Positions 15,098 to 23,873 are shown, counted from the stretch's first letter. The stretch: 25,073 bases of DNA from Embleya sp040605455 (GCF_040605455.1 NZ_JBEXCV010000133.1:1-25073); one strand, 5' to 3'. Notes: generated by a model from the sequence alone, not told the origin. Numbers and translations: made by a program.

Positions 15098-15307
15098 CGC
15101 CCGCCGTACGCACGCTCTCGCGGGGCGACGTCGCACCTCTGCCGCACTGCCCCCGGGTTCTCCAGGGCGGCGGCCGGACGCCTCCTCACGCGCAGTCGGC
15201 GAAGTCGTCGGGCGTCGGTGGGGTGTTCGGGGGTCGAGGTCGTCGGCGGTCGCTCGTGGGTGCCGGCCCGGTGGGTGCGGGGGCTCGGTGACAAGCGCGT
15301 AAGGCGG

Positions 15308-15901
15308 CTACGCCGTCGGCTCTTCCGGGAAATCGTCGGTGGGTAGGCCGAGGAGAACGCGGATGCGGTAGGGGAGATCCGAGTCCGAGTCCGAGTCCGT
15401 GTCGTCGTTCAAGGTCTGCATCGCGCGGATGAACTGATTGAGGTTCTTCGCCTCGGCGACCTTGAGCCAGCCGGGTCGGAGGGCCATGTTCGCGCGCGCG
15501 AGCGCGTCCGCGAGCGGGGCGACGTCGGCCGGCCACGGGGTCGCGGCGAGTTGACGGGACTCCTCGTCCTCGGCGGCCAGCCGGGCGGCGACGAGGTCGC
15601 GCAGTTCGGTCCACGGGCGGCGGTTGCGGACCGCCGTGCCGAGCGCGTTGACGGCTCGATTTCGTCCCGCCGCGATCTGCTCGTACCGCCGGGCGGCCTC
15701 GGCGCGCGTCAGCGTGGCGCCCGTACGCGGCGGCAGGGAAAAGGGGGTCGAGCCGGGGCCGGTGGGGGTGACCGAGGACGCGGTGGATCGGGGGCGGGCA
15801 TCGGCCGCGACATCGGCCGCGGCCGAACAGCCTGTGGCGAAGGCGGATATCACGGCCGCGGTCGCGAGAGCGGCGAGCATGGTACGGCGATTGTCGATCA
15901 C
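15308..15901 (-). CDS. Lipoprotein of unknown function
   Basis: The 197-residue precursor has a lipoprotein signal ending in ATGC (Cys25), preceded by two Arg and a hydrophobic stretch. The mature protein is mainly helical (TRAEAARRYEQIAAGRNRAV, then LADALARANMALRPGWLK), suggesting an extracytoplasmic helical bundle. A DSDSDSD stretch encoded by three GAGTCC repeats precedes LPYRIRVLLGLP. The start is GTG 15901, since ATG 15880 would remove the positively charged part of the signal. No ribosome site is visible, and a TATGCT hexamer lies 9 bases upstream, so the mRNA may be leaderless. I do not recognise a family. Confidence 0.65.
   Translation of the reverse strand: MIDNRRTMLAALATAAVISAFATGCSAAADVAADARPRSTASSVTPTGPGSTPFSLPPRTGATLTRAEAARRYEQIAAGRNRAVNALGTAVRNRRPWTELRDLVAARLAAEDEESRQLAATPWPADVAPLADALARANMALRPGWLKVAEAKNLNQFIRAMQTLNDDTDSDSDSDLPYRIRVLLGLPTDDFPEEPTA
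15381..15398. repeat. GAGTCC hexamer x3 in the lipoprotein gene
   Basis: Three exact GAGTCC copies (plus strand) encode the acidic DSDSDSD run of the lipoprotein on the minus strand. Like the CCGCAT repeat in the slipin gene, it could vary in length in frame. Confidence 0.8.
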
Positions 15902-16266
15902 GAAGACGTGAGCATAGATCCTGTGCTTCCCGGCACCGCGGGCAGGGCCACGATTGGGGCCGGAGCGCCGGACGGGGGCGAACTCGGCGGGGCGGCACAG
16001 CCGTTCACGAGGGCAACCGCGCCGTGTGCCCGGCACCCGGGCGGAGATCGATGTGCCCGTCGGCGTGGGGCGCTGCGCCGGGTTCCGCACGCACCGCCGG
16101 CTTGCGCACGCACTGGCGGGCTCCGGCCGCGAGCGGGCGCCGAGGCGGTCGGGCTTGCCGGGCCAACCCCTCCCGCGGACCGGGTACCGACCCGGCGACG
16201 CCTGACGCGCGGTGGCGGGAGCGAAAACCGGGTGCGTCGCGGGGGCGGCCAAGGCAGGATGCGGCC
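15902..16266. other. 365-bp divergent region without a recognised gene
   Basis: This region lies between the divergent lipoprotein gene and the gene at 16267. Besides a TATGCT -10-like hexamer (minus strand, 15916-15911) I see no convincing promoter. Open frames here lack codon bias or protein-like sequence. Confidence 0.4.
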
Positions 16267-16740
16267 GTGGCATTCGATCCCGAACTCCTCGGCCTGTGGG
16301 ACTCCGGCCCGTACGACCTGGGCTCCATGGAGAACAGCCAGGTCGCGTTCCTGGCGGACGGCGACGGTTGGACGTACTGGCACAACGCGGCTGGCGGCCA
16401 GTCGGTCGGCGCTTTCCGCTGGTCCAATCCGGAGCCGAACACGCTGGTGATTCGGGAGAAGTGGGACGCGTGGGGGGAATGGCGCGGCGACGAACCGGGG
16501 TGGCGGACGATGTCCCTGTCCGACCGGCCGCCTGCCGTGACCCGCTACTGGATCAATGCGATCACCGTCGTCCGAGGCATCGGCCCCTTCGTCGGAGTGC
16601 TGTTCCGCGATCCGGTCGAGGGCACCCGGGGATACAAGCTTCTGGAGCGCACCGTGACCGCCCGGGACTGCCCGGCGTACGAACTGGTCACCGGCCCCCT
16701 GCCGGCGCGGATCCACGCAGCGGCCACGTCCGACTCCTGA
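16267..16740 (+). CDS. Uncharacterised protein (157 aa)
   Basis: The protein begins VAFDPELLGLWDSGPYDLGS and is rich in Trp and aromatic residues (GDGWTYWHNAAGG, EKWDAWGEWRG, TRYWINAITVVRG). This suggests a small soluble beta-barrel or beta-sandwich of a type common in Streptomyces, for which I know no function. GTG 16267 has AGGA about eight bases upstream. It is followed after 34 bp by another small gene, so the two are probably co-transcribed. No signal peptide is visible. Confidence 0.65.
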   Translation: MAFDPELLGLWDSGPYDLGSMENSQVAFLADGDGWTYWHNAAGGQSVGAFRWSNPEPNTLVIREKWDAWGEWRGDEPGWRTMSLSDRPPAVTRYWINAITVVRGIGPFVGVLFRDPVEGTRGYKLLERTVTARDCPAYELVTGPLPARIHAAATSDS

Positions 16741-16774
16741 ACGCGGCGTGACACCATCTGGTAGAAGGGACGCC

Positions 16775-17089
16775 ATGACTGCCGGCACAAGACTCGAACG
16801 GCGCATCCGACGCGACTTCCCCGAACCGGGTTCCGCACCGGAGATCCTGCGCATTCTGAACGCCCTTCCGGACGCCGCGGGGTATGACCAGGAGGCGCTG
16901 CGCAGCGAGCGTGTCCGTGCCGCGATCGTCCTGCTCGCCGAAGGCGACATCGCCGGCTTCCGCCGAGCCGTCGAGCTCGCGAAGGCGGACTGGCGCGACC
17001 TGCTCGTCGCAGCGGAACTCGCCGATGCGCACTGGCCCGACCGTCTCGACACCGAACTCGGCCCCGAGAACTACGGCGCTCGACCCTGA
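16775..17089 (+). CDS. Uncharacterised protein (104 aa)
   Basis: This short helical protein starts TRLERRIRRDFPEPGSAPEI and has VRAAIVLLAEGDIAGFRRAV, AKADWRDLLVAAELA and DTELGP. I do not recognise a named family. ATG 16775 has a GAAGGGA ribosome site. It lies 34 bp after the preceding gene and converges on malR. Codon third positions support genuine coding. Confidence 0.7.
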   Translation: MTAGTRLERRIRRDFPEPGSAPEILRILNALPDAAGYDQEALRSERVRAAIVLLAEGDIAGFRRAVELAKADWRDLLVAAELADAHWPDRLDTELGPENYGARP

Positions 17090-17215
17090 AAGCGCCCACC
17101 GACACACGCAACGAACGCGGCACCGCCCGCCGGCAGCGCAGCGCGCCGTACCGACCCACGCAACCGAACCGCACTCCTGATCACCGTGCCACCGTCGAAA
17201 GGCCGACCCGACGGC

Positions 17216-18235
17216 TCAGCGCTGGATTCTCGGCCCCGAGCCCGTCGATCCACGCACGATGAGTTCGGGCCGAAAGACGAACTCCGACCGAGGCGCCGGG
17301 ATCCCGGCCAACTCGTCGAAGAGCGCGCGGACCGCCGCCAGTCCGATGGCCTGCACCGGCTGGCGGATGGTGGTCAACGGCGGGTCGGTGTACGCGATGA
17401 ACGGCGAGTCGTCGAAGCCGATCACCGAGACGTCGTGCGGTACCGAGAGGCCGCGCTCGCGAATCGTGGTGATCGCGCCCAGGGCCATCACGTCGCTCCC
17501 ACACACCAGGGCGGTGGCGTTGCGGTCGAGCAGCGTTCGGGCGCCGGCGGCACCGCCCTCGAAGGAGAAGATGGTGTTCTCCAAGAGCGCGTCGTCCTCG
17601 TCGGTGCCCAGCAGTTCGGCCATGGTCCGCAGGAAGCCCTCGGCCTTGCGGATGACCGGCACGAAGCGGCGCGGCCCGGACAACAGGCCTATGCGCTCGT
17701 GTCCGAGCTCGACGAGATGGCTGACCGCCAGCCGCATCGCGAGCCGGTCGTCGGTGGAGAGAAAGGGCGCGTCCACGCCCTCCGCGTAGCCGTTGATCAT
17801 CACCATCGGCACGTTCTCGCCCGACAACTTCGCGTAGCGCTCGATACCCGCGGTGGTGTCGGCGTGCATGCCGGAGACGAAGATTATCCCGGAGACCCCA
17901 CGCTCGATGAGCAGATGGGTGAATTCGTCCTCGGTCGCCCCGCCGGGGGTTTGCGTGCACAACACCGGGGTGAACTCGCGCTGGGTCAGCGCGCTTTCGA
18001 TGACCTGCGCGAACGCGGGGAAGATCGGGTTGTCGAGCTCGGGCGTGATCAGCCCCACGAGCCCGGCGCTGCGGCGGCGCAACCTGGTCGGCCGCTCGTA
18101 GCCGAGCAGGTCCAAGGCGGCCAGGACCACCCGGCGGGTGGCCGCGGACACACCGGGCTTCCCGTTGAGGACGCGGCTGACCGTGGCCTCGCTCACACCT
18201 GCCTGAGCAGCGATGTCGGAAAGCCTGGGGGTCAT
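17216..18235 (-). CDS. malR: MalR-type LacI-family repressor of the maltose operon
   Basis: The 339-residue protein is a LacI-family regulator with an N-terminal helix-turn-helix and hinge (RLSDIAAQAGVSEATVSRVL at 4-23, then LNGKPGVS) and a periplasmic-binding-like core (GLVGLITPELDNPIFPAF, VSGIIFVSGMHADT). The hinge and core strongly resemble Streptomyces MalR (Reg1), which represses malEFG until a maltodextrin signal binds. The start at 18235 matches the usual MTPRLSDIA opening but has no good ribosome site. An in-frame ATG at 18274 has GGAGG at 18290-18286 and would add 13 residues, so either is possible. It lies 298 bp after aglA on the same strand; in S. coelicolor malR is instead divergent from malE. 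Confidence 0.9.
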   Translation of the reverse strand: MTPRLSDIAAQAGVSEATVSRVLNGKPGVSAATRRVVLAALDLLGYERPTRLRRRSAGLVGLITPELDNPIFPAFAQVIESALTQREFTPVLCTQTPGGATEDEFTHLLIERGVSGIIFVSGMHADTTAGIERYAKLSGENVPMVMINGYAEGVDAPFLSTDDRLAMRLAVSHLVELGHERIGLLSGPRRFVPVIRKAEGFLRTMAELLGTDEDDALLENTIFSFEGGAAGARTLLDRNATALVCGSDVMALGAITTIRERGLSVPHDVSVIGFDDSPFIAYTDPPLTTIRQPVQAIGLAAVRALFDELAGIPAPRSEFVFRPELIVRGSTGSGPRIQR

Positions 18236-18533
18236 GGGAGATGACTCTAGTTGACCGGACGAAGGGAAAGTCATGGCGGGGAAATCCTCCTGCTGCGACG
18301 CAGGTGACGGGCCGTCAGCACGGTACGGGACGAAGGGGGACGCCGCCCGGGAGGGCGGGACGGGCTGCGCTGCCGGGCAACCGGGAGCGACGCGACATGT
18401 CCGGACGGTCATCTCATGGTCGGAGGGGGTACGGCCGGTCACCGACGCGCCGGCCCGAAAAGGCGGGTCGGCCCGCCGATGTCACCGTCGGCGGCGCCGT
18501 GCCCGCACATGGCGCCGCCGAGCGGTTCACGGC
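18236..18533. other. malR-aglA intergenic region
   Basis: The 298-bp gap holds the aglA terminator hairpin (18489-18520) and, at its malR end, the GGAGG site and alternative malR start. Its length suggests malR has its own promoter, but no clear -35/-10 pair was found. Confidence 0.45.
18489..18520 (-). terminator. Perfect 10-bp stem-loop 13 bases after aglA
   Basis: CGGCGGCGCC (18489-18498) pairs perfectly with GGCGCCGCCG (18511-18520) around a 12-base loop, 13 bases beyond the aglA stop codon. No T-run follows, as is usual in high-GC actinomycetes. It should end or attenuate the malE-aglA transcript before malR. Confidence 0.65.
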
Positions 18534-20168
18534 TCACTCCGCCGTCCGCCCCCACCACACCGCGGTGTTCGCCGGCAGCACCACGCCGCCCGCTTCGGCC
18601 GCGACCAGCGGCGCGCCGGCGAGTAGTCGCCGTCCGTACGAGGGGATCGTCACCGGCGCGTCGCCGAAGTTGACCACGCACACGAACTCGGCACCGCGCT
18701 CGAAGGCGAGGCAGCCGTGCGGCGCGTCGATCCAGCGCAGCGTCCCGCCGCCCAGCCCCGGCAGGTCGCGGCGCAGGCGCAGGGCTTCCCGGTACAGCTC
18801 CAGCATCGAGCCGGGGCGGCCGTGCTGCGCCTGCACACTCAGTCCCTGCCAGTCGGCGGGTACCGGCAGCCAGCTGTGGCGCGACCCGGGCGGGCCGAAG
18901 CCGAACGGCGCCTCGGCGCCGTCCCACGGGATCGGCACCCGGCAGCCGTCGCGGCCGCGGTCGGTGTGGCCGGACCGTTCCCACTGCGGGTCCTGGAGGA
19001 CCTCGTCGGGCAGGTCGGTGACCTCGGGAAGGCCGAGTTCCTCGCCCTGGTAGAGGTAGGCGGAGCCGGGCAGCGCAAGGGTGAGCAGCACCGCGGCGCG
19101 GGCGCGAGCCTGACCGCGCGAGCCGCCGCCGTAGCGGGTGACGTGGCGTTGCACGTCGTGGTTGGAGAGTACCCACGTGGCGGGCGCGCCGACGTCCGCG
19201 ACCGCGGCGAGCGAGTCGTCGACGACCGCGCGGAAGGCCGGCGCGGACCAATCGGTGCCCAGGTAGTGGAAGTTGAAGGCCTGGTGCAACTCGTCCGGGC
19301 GCAGGTACAGCGCGAGCCGCGCGGCGTCGGGTACCCACGCCTCGGCCACCGCGACCCGGTCGCCGGGGTAGGTGTCGAGCAGGGCCCGCCATTCGCGGTA
19401 GATCTCGTGTACCTCGTCGCGGTCGAAGTACGGCAGGGCCTGCGTGCCGAGGAGGGAGATCTGCCGGTCGTGCCCGATGTCGGCGAGCGTGGGTTCCTTG
19501 AACATGCCGTGCGCGACATCGATCCGGAAGCCGTCCACGCCCAGGTTGAGCCAGAAGGCGAGGATGTCCAGGAACTCGGCGCGGACCTCGGGGTGGTGCC
19601 AGTTGAGGTCGGGCTGTTCGGGGGCGAACAGGTGCAGATACCAGGAGCCGTCCGGCAGTCGGGTCCAAGCCGGGCCGCCGAAGACGGATTCCCAGTCGTT
19701 GGGCGGCAGTTCACCGTCCCCGCCGCGGCCGTCCCGGAACATGTAGCGCTCGCGCGCGGCGTCGCCCGGGGCGGCGGCGAGGGCCTCGCGGAACCAGGCG
19801 TGGCGGTCGGAGGTGTGGTTGGGCACGATGTCGACGATCACCCGCAGGCCCAGCGCGTGCGCCTCGCGCACCAGGGCGTCGATGTCACCGAGCGTGCCCA
19901 GGGTCGGGTCGACCGCTCGGTAGTCGGCGACGTCGTAACCGCCGTCGGCCATCGGCGACGCGTAGAAAGGGGTGATCCACAGCGCGTCCACGCCCAGGTC
20001 GCGCAGGTAGGGCAGTCGGGTTCGGATGCCCAGCAGGTCGCCCACGCCGTCGCCGTTGCCGTCGGCGAAGCTGCGCACATATACCTGGTAGATGACCGCG
20101 TCCCGCCACCAGGGCCCGGGGCTTTCCCGGGTCTGCGGTGGCTGGGGGAGAGTCAGGGGGAGGTTCAT
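18534..20168 (-). CDS. aglA: Alpha-glucosidase (GH13), intracellular
   Basis: The 544-residue protein is a GH13 alpha-glucosidase/oligo-1,6-glucosidase-type enzyme that releases glucose from maltose and maltodextrins. Motifs are DIVPNH at 113-118, DGFRIDVAH with nucleophile Asp217, VAVAEAW with acid/base Glu276, and SNHD with transition-state-stabilising Asp338. GDGVGDLLGI near residue 39 is the calcium/domain-A opening typical of this subfamily. No signal peptide is present, so it works on imported sugar. ATG 20168 follows AGGA. It lies 121 bp after malG, matching the malG-aglA pairing of S. coelicolor, so it completes an uptake-hydrolysis operon. A trehalulose or isomaltose specificity cannot be excluded. 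Confidence 0.92.
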   Translation of the reverse strand: MNLPLTLPQPPQTRESPGPWWRDAVIYQVYVRSFADGNGDGVGDLLGIRTRLPYLRDLGVDALWITPFYASPMADGGYDVADYRAVDPTLGTLGDIDALVREAHALGLRVIVDIVPNHTSDRHAWFREALAAAPGDAARERYMFRDGRGGDGELPPNDWESVFGGPAWTRLPDGSWYLHLFAPEQPDLNWHHPEVRAEFLDILAFWLNLGVDGFRIDVAHGMFKEPTLADIGHDRQISLLGTQALPYFDRDEVHEIYREWRALLDTYPGDRVAVAEAWVPDAARLALYLRPDELHQAFNFHYLGTDWSAPAFRAVVDDSLAAVADVGAPATWVLSNHDVQRHVTRYGGGSRGQARARAAVLLTLALPGSAYLYQGEELGLPEVTDLPDEVLQDPQWERSGHTDRGRDGCRVPIPWDGAEAPFGFGPPGSRHSWLPVPADWQGLSVQAQHGRPGSMLELYREALRLRRDLPGLGGGTLRWIDAPHGCLAFERGAEFVCVVNFGDAPVTIPSYGRRLLAGAPLVAAEAGGVVLPANTAVWWGRTAE

Positions 20169-20289
20169 GGCTGTCCTGTCGTCCTGTCGTACGGTCGGCT
20201 CGCGATGCGGTCGATGCGATGCGAAGCGATGAGTGCGTGGGCGCGCGAGGCCCAAGCCCGGGCCGGGGCCCGAGTCCCGGTCCTTCGGG

Positions 20290-21201
20290 TCAGGATTTGG
20301 TTCCACCCGCGGTGAGCCCGGAGACGAGGTGGCGCTGCACGAAGAAGAAGACCAGTGCCGCGGGGATGGTGATGAGTACCGAGGCCGCGGTCATCAGACC
20401 CCACTCGCTCTTGAACTGACCCACCCAGGTGCCCAGGCCGACCGCCAGGGTGTAGTGCTTGCGGTCGTTCATGAAGGTCGTCGCGTAGGCGACCTCGCCC
20501 CACGCGGTGAGGAAGCTGTAGAACGCGGTCACCGCGAGGCCGGGCCGGGCCAGCGGCATGACGAGTCGCCAGAACGTGCCGAACGGGGTCAGCCCGTCGA
20601 CTCGTCCGGCCTCGTCGATCTCGCGCGGGATCGTGTCGAAGTAGCCCTTGAGCATCCACGCGCAGAACGGCACGGCCACCGTGCAGTAGGCGAGGATCAG
20701 GCTGCCGTAGGTGTTGATCAGGTGCAGCTTCGACATGATCGTGTACATCGGCACGATGAGCACGGCCACCGGGAACATCTGCACGACCAGGAAGGCCCAC
20801 ATCAGCGGTTTGTGGCCGGGAAATCGCATCCGGGAGAGGGCATAGCCGGCGCTCGCGGCGATGAACACGCCGAGCACCGTGGTGCCCAGCGCGACGACGA
20901 CCGAGTTGCCGAACCAGCGCACGAACGAGCCGTCGGAGAGTACGTCGCGGTAGTTGCCCAGGGACAACCCGGCGAAGCTGCCGGGCTTTTGCCAGTCGTC
21001 GCCCGGCTTGAGCGAGGTCAACGCGATCCACACGACCGGGAAGATCGCGATCGCGCTCGCGACCAGGAGGGTGGCGTGCAGTGCGATCGAGGCGAGCGGA
21101 CCGCGTTCGCCGCGGCGCCGCCTGCGTGGTCGCGCGGTGGTTCGCCCGCCGGGGGTAGCGGATGCGGCCCGGGCCGGGTGAGGTGTGGTGGTCGTGGTCA
21201 T
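20290..21201 (-). CDS. malG: Maltose/maltodextrin ABC permease MalG
   Basis: The 303-residue protein has an N-terminal cytoplasmic tail rich in Thr and Arg, six predicted membrane helices, and the permease EAA loop in EIDEAGRVDGLTPFGTFW, which contacts the ATPase. Motifs such as FPVVWIALTSLKPGDDW and AAS VLITIPAALVFFF (C-terminal helix) fit MalG. Its ATG overlaps the malF stop by four bases (ATGA), so it is translationally coupled to MalF, with which it pairs in the membrane. No ATPase is encoded in the window. Confidence 0.93.
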   Translation of the reverse strand: MTTTTTPHPARAASATPGGRTTARPRRRRRGERGPLASIALHATLLVASAIAIFPVVWIALTSLKPGDDWQKPGSFAGLSLGNYRDVLSDGSFVRWFGNSVVVALGTTVLGVFIAASAGYALSRMRFPGHKPLMWAFLVVQMFPVAVLIVPMYTIMSKLHLINTYGSLILAYCTVAVPFCAWMLKGYFDTIPREIDEAGRVDGLTPFGTFWRLVMPLARPGLAVTAFYSFLTAWGEVAYATTFMNDRKHYTLAVGLGTWVGQFKSEWGLMTAASVLITIPAALVFFFVQRHLVSGLTAGGTKS

Positions 21202-22229
21202 GCCGTCTCCTGCCCCTTGCGGTCGAGCGTGCGACGGTAGGCGGTCGCGAACAGGATGAGCATCGACAGGATGATCGCTCCGTAGGTCGCGGCCCCGGCG
21301 TAGTCGCGGATGTTGGCGAACCCGAGCTTGTAGGCGAACGTCACCAAAATCTCGGTGGAGCCGAACGGCCCGCCCTCGGTGACCAGATAGATGACGGCGA
21401 ACTGGTTGAACGTCCAGATCACGCCGAGCAGGATGATCGTCGCGCTGATCGGGCGCAGGCCGGGCATGGTCACGTAGCGGAAGCGCTGCCAGGCGGTGGC
21501 CCCGTCCATCTCGGCGGCCTCGTACTGCTCCCGTGGGATCGCCTGGAGGCCGCCCAGGATCGCCACCATGTTGAACGGCGCGCCGATCCACACGTTGACC
21601 ATGATCACGGCGATCTTGGCCGTGGTCGGCTGCCCGAGCCAGTCGACGGGGTCCATGCCCGCGCCGCCGAGGATCGCGTTGATCACGCCGTTGTCCTTGT
21701 TGAGCATCAGCCGCCACGCGAACGCGGAGACGAACGCCGGTACCGCCCACGGGACGACGAGCATGATCCGGTACATCCCGCTGAACCGGACCTTGCGGTT
21801 CAGCAGCACCGCGAGTCCCAGGCCGAGCGTGTAGTGCAGGACGACGCAGGAGACCGTCCAGATCAACGTCCATTGCAGCTTCGGGTAGAAGTTGCCGTCG
21901 CTGCCCGAGAGTACGTTGCGGTAGTTCTTCAATCCCACCCACTCGTAGGTGGCGGGGATGTGGTTGACCCCGATCGTGCGACCCATATTGGCTTCGTTGA
22001 TGTCGGTCAACGAGTAGTAGAGACCGCGGACGAGCGGGTAGCCCACCAGCACACCCAGGACCAGGACGACCGGGAGCACCATGGCCCAGGCGTACCAGTG
22101 CGAGTCGTAGGACCTGCGCAGCCGGCGCAGGATCCTACGGAAGCGGCCCGCGGCGGGCTTGCGCGGTGTCGTGCCTTCGGGGACGGAGGGCGACCCGGGG
22201 GACTCCGGTGCCTCGATGGTGGTGGTCAT
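21198..22229 (-). CDS. malF: Maltose/maltodextrin ABC permease MalF
   Basis: The 343-residue protein has a basic N-terminal tail (FRRILRRLRRSYDSHWYAW), then hydrophobic helices beginning AMVLPVVLVLGVLVGYPLV and the EAA loop in EQYEAAEMDGATAWQRF. These mark the MalF-type inner-membrane partner of MalG. ATG 22229 has CAGGA nearby. It overlaps malG by four bases and is separated from malE by 204 bp containing two strong hairpins, so it may be expressed less than malE although transcribed from the same promoter. Confidence 0.93.
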   Translation of the reverse strand: MTTTIEAPESPGSPSVPEGTTPRKPAAGRFRRILRRLRRSYDSHWYAWAMVLPVVLVLGVLVGYPLVRGLYYSLTDINEANMGRTIGVNHIPATYEWVGLKNYRNVLSGSDGNFYPKLQWTLIWTVSCVVLHYTLGLGLAVLLNRKVRFSGMYRIMLVVPWAVPAFVSAFAWRLMLNKDNGVINAILGGAGMDPVDWLGQPTTAKIAVIMVNVWIGAPFNMVAILGGLQAIPREQYEAAEMDGATAWQRFRYVTMPGLRPISATIILLGVIWTFNQFAVIYLVTEGGPFGSTEILVTFAYKLGFANIRDYAGAATYGAIILSMLILFATAYRRTLDRKGQETA

Positions 22230-22312
22230 GATGGTCCTGCCTCATAGCCTGCGACCGCACCGCGCATGGTCCTGACGTAGCGTCAGCAGCGGTGTGGTGC
22301 TTGGGGGTTGGG

Positions 22313-22349
22313 ACGGGTGGGCCCGGGAATCGGCGCCGGGCCCACCCGT
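22313..22349 (-). repeat. Perfect 14-bp stem between malE and malF
   Basis: ACGGGTGGGCCCGG (22313-22326) pairs with CCGGGCCCACCCGT (22336-22349) around nine bases. It is a very stable RNA hairpin in the malE-malF transcript. No U-tract follows, so it may stabilise or partly terminate. Confidence 0.8.
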
Positions 22350-22385
22350 TCGACGTGCGCGCCCCGCCGGCGGACGCGGCGGTCG

Positions 22386-22426
22386 GGGCGTCTCCTCGGA
22401 CCCGGTGCGGGTGCGCGGAGACGCCC
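22386..22426 (-). repeat. Perfect 10-bp stem just downstream of malE
   Basis: GGGCGTCTCC (22386-22395) pairs with GGAGACGCCC (22417-22426), with a 21-base loop that can itself fold through ACCCG/CGGGT. It begins eight bases after the malE stop and could be a 3' stabiliser or attenuator of the downstream genes. Confidence 0.75.
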
Positions 22427-22433
22427 GGGGCCG

Positions 22434-23729
22434 CTACTTGAAGTCGGGCAGGATGTCCCGTGCCGCCTTGGCGACTTCGTCGAGACCGGCCTTGGTCGAG
22501 ATGCGACCGCTGTAGATCTTTTCCATGGTCGTGTCCATCGGGTCGAACAGGTCGCTCGCGCGCGCCAGGGGCGGTCCCGGCACGGCGGTGTCGAGCGCGG
22601 CGCGGAAGGCGGTGATGGTGGGGTCGGAGGAGACCGTGCCCATCGCGTAGGCCTCGGTCCGGGTGGGCAGCACGTGGTTCTTCTCCGCGGTGAACGCCTG
22701 GTTCTCCGGCCGGGTGAGGAAGTCGACGAACAGGTAGGAAGCGTCGAGGTTCTTCGAGCCCGCGTAGACGACCAGGTTGTGGCCGCCGGTGGGGGAGCCG
22801 GCCTTGCCGGTGCTGCCGGCGGGGACCGGAGCGATGCCCAGGTTGGCCTTGTCCGCGAACGCCGGTCCCTTGAGATCGTCGCCGATCGACCAGGGGCCGT
22901 TGATCATCATGGCCAGCTTGCCCTCCTTGAACATGGCCTGCATGTTCGAGTAGGCATCCTTGGTCACGTCGGTGACCCCGGCGCCGGAGTCGATCAGGTC
23001 CTTGCCGATGCCGACGGCCTTTTGCGCCTTGTCGTCGTTGACGGTGATCTTCTTCGCCTGCACGTCGACCAGCCCACCGCCCTCGCCGTAGATGAGCGGC
23101 AGCGTGTAGAAGCCCTGAGGCTTCACGAACACGCCCGCGTTCCCGGTCTTGGCCTTGACCGCGAGCCCCGCGGCCTTGACCTCGTCCCAGGTGGTGGGCG
23201 GCTTGGTGATGCCGGCCTTCGCGAGCAGCTCCTTGTTGTAGAGCAGCGCCAGGGTGTCCGTCACGAGCGGGACGCCGTAGGTCTTCTGCTTGTACTGGGT
23301 GCTCGCGAACGAACTGGGCAGGAAGCCCTCCCGGCGGTTCAGCGCGGGCGTGCCGTCGAGCGGCTGGAGGTATCCCAGTTCGGCGAAGGCCGGGTTCCAG
23401 CCGACATCGGCGCGCAGCACGTCCGGCGCACCGGTGCCGCCCTGGGCCGCGGTCTTGAACTTGTCGCGGGCGTCGTCGAATGGGACGTTCTCGTACTTGA
23501 TCTTGACCTTGGGGTATGCCGCCTCGAACTTGGCTATCAGTTCCTTGTAGGCGGGCGCCTCACTGGTGGAGTCGGAGGTATCCCACCAGGTCACGGTGCC
23601 GGACACCGCTGCGGGGTCCTTGGCCGCCGCGGGCTGTCCGCCCTTGGCGCCGCCGTCGTCACCGCCACATGCGGTGAGGGTGAGCGTGAGCGCCGCGGCT
23701 GCGGCCGCCGCGGAAATGCTCCGTCGCAT
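22434..23729 (-). CDS. malE: Maltose/maltodextrin-binding lipoprotein MalE
   Basis: The 431-residue precursor has a lipoprotein signal (MRRSISAAAAAAALTLTLTAC, Cys21) and a family-1 solute-binding domain. TVTWWDTSDSTSEAPAYKEL opens it, and AYSNMQAMFKEGKLAMMING and PWSIGDD are typical maltose-binding segments. It captures maltodextrin outside the membrane and delivers it to MalF-MalG. ATG 23729 has GAGGAG eight bases upstream. Upstream at 23844-23873 is a TTGCAAGA-type and palindromic operator region, so malE is the first gene of a MalR-controlled operon. The missing ATPase is presumably MsiK encoded elsewhere. Confidence 0.94.
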   Translation of the reverse strand: MRRSISAAAAAAALTLTLTACGGDDGGAKGGQPAAAKDPAAVSGTVTWWDTSDSTSEAPAYKELIAKFEAAYPKVKIKYENVPFDDARDKFKTAAQGGTGAPDVLRADVGWNPAFAELGYLQPLDGTPALNRREGFLPSSFASTQYKQKTYGVPLVTDTLALLYNKELLAKAGITKPPTTWDEVKAAGLAVKAKTGNAGVFVKPQGFYTLPLIYGEGGGLVDVQAKKITVNDDKAQKAVGIGKDLIDSGAGVTDVTKDAYSNMQAMFKEGKLAMMINGPWSIGDDLKGPAFADKANLGIAPVPAGSTGKAGSPTGGHNLVVYAGSKNLDASYLFVDFLTRPENQAFTAEKNHVLPTRTEAYAMGTVSSDPTITAFRAALDTAVPGPPLARASDLFDPMDTTMEKIYSGRISTKAGLDEVAKAARDILPDFK

Positions 23730-23843
23730 CTGCACTCCTCGGGAATGGGTCCGACCACTGGGGCTTCGGACCGTCCGTTGACCGGGGCGGCCACCGGACT
23801 GCGGGAAGGAACGTAGCAACGAGAGGCCTCCGAATGGAAGAGT

Positions 23844-23873
23844 TTGCAAGAGATTTCCGCAACGCTTTGCGGA
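23844..23873 (-). promoter_or_regulatory. Candidate MalR operator upstream of malE
   Basis: Positions 23844-23862 (TTGCAAGAGATTTCCGCAA on the plus strand) match the esterase-side element in 16 of 19 bases. They overlap a LacI-like palindrome, TCCGCAA-CGCT-TTGCGGA, at 23856-23873. TTGCAA-type elements lie in Streptomyces amylase/maltose promoters controlled by MalR (Reg1). Confidence 0.6.

Larger units (their letters stand above)
22230..22433 (-). promoter_or_regulatory. malE-malF intercistronic region with two hairpins
   Basis: Two perfect inverted repeats lie between malE and malF (22313-22349 and 22386-22426). In E. coli the malE-malF gap carries REP elements that stabilise malE mRNA so that the binding protein outnumbers the permease. 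A similar role is plausible here by analogy. No gene is present. Confidence 0.6.

Noticed and set aside
18717..22247. Plus-strand open frames of 335-532 codons opposite aglA, malG and malF
   Set aside because: They mirror genuine GH13 and permease genes, show no family motifs and have no ribosome sites.
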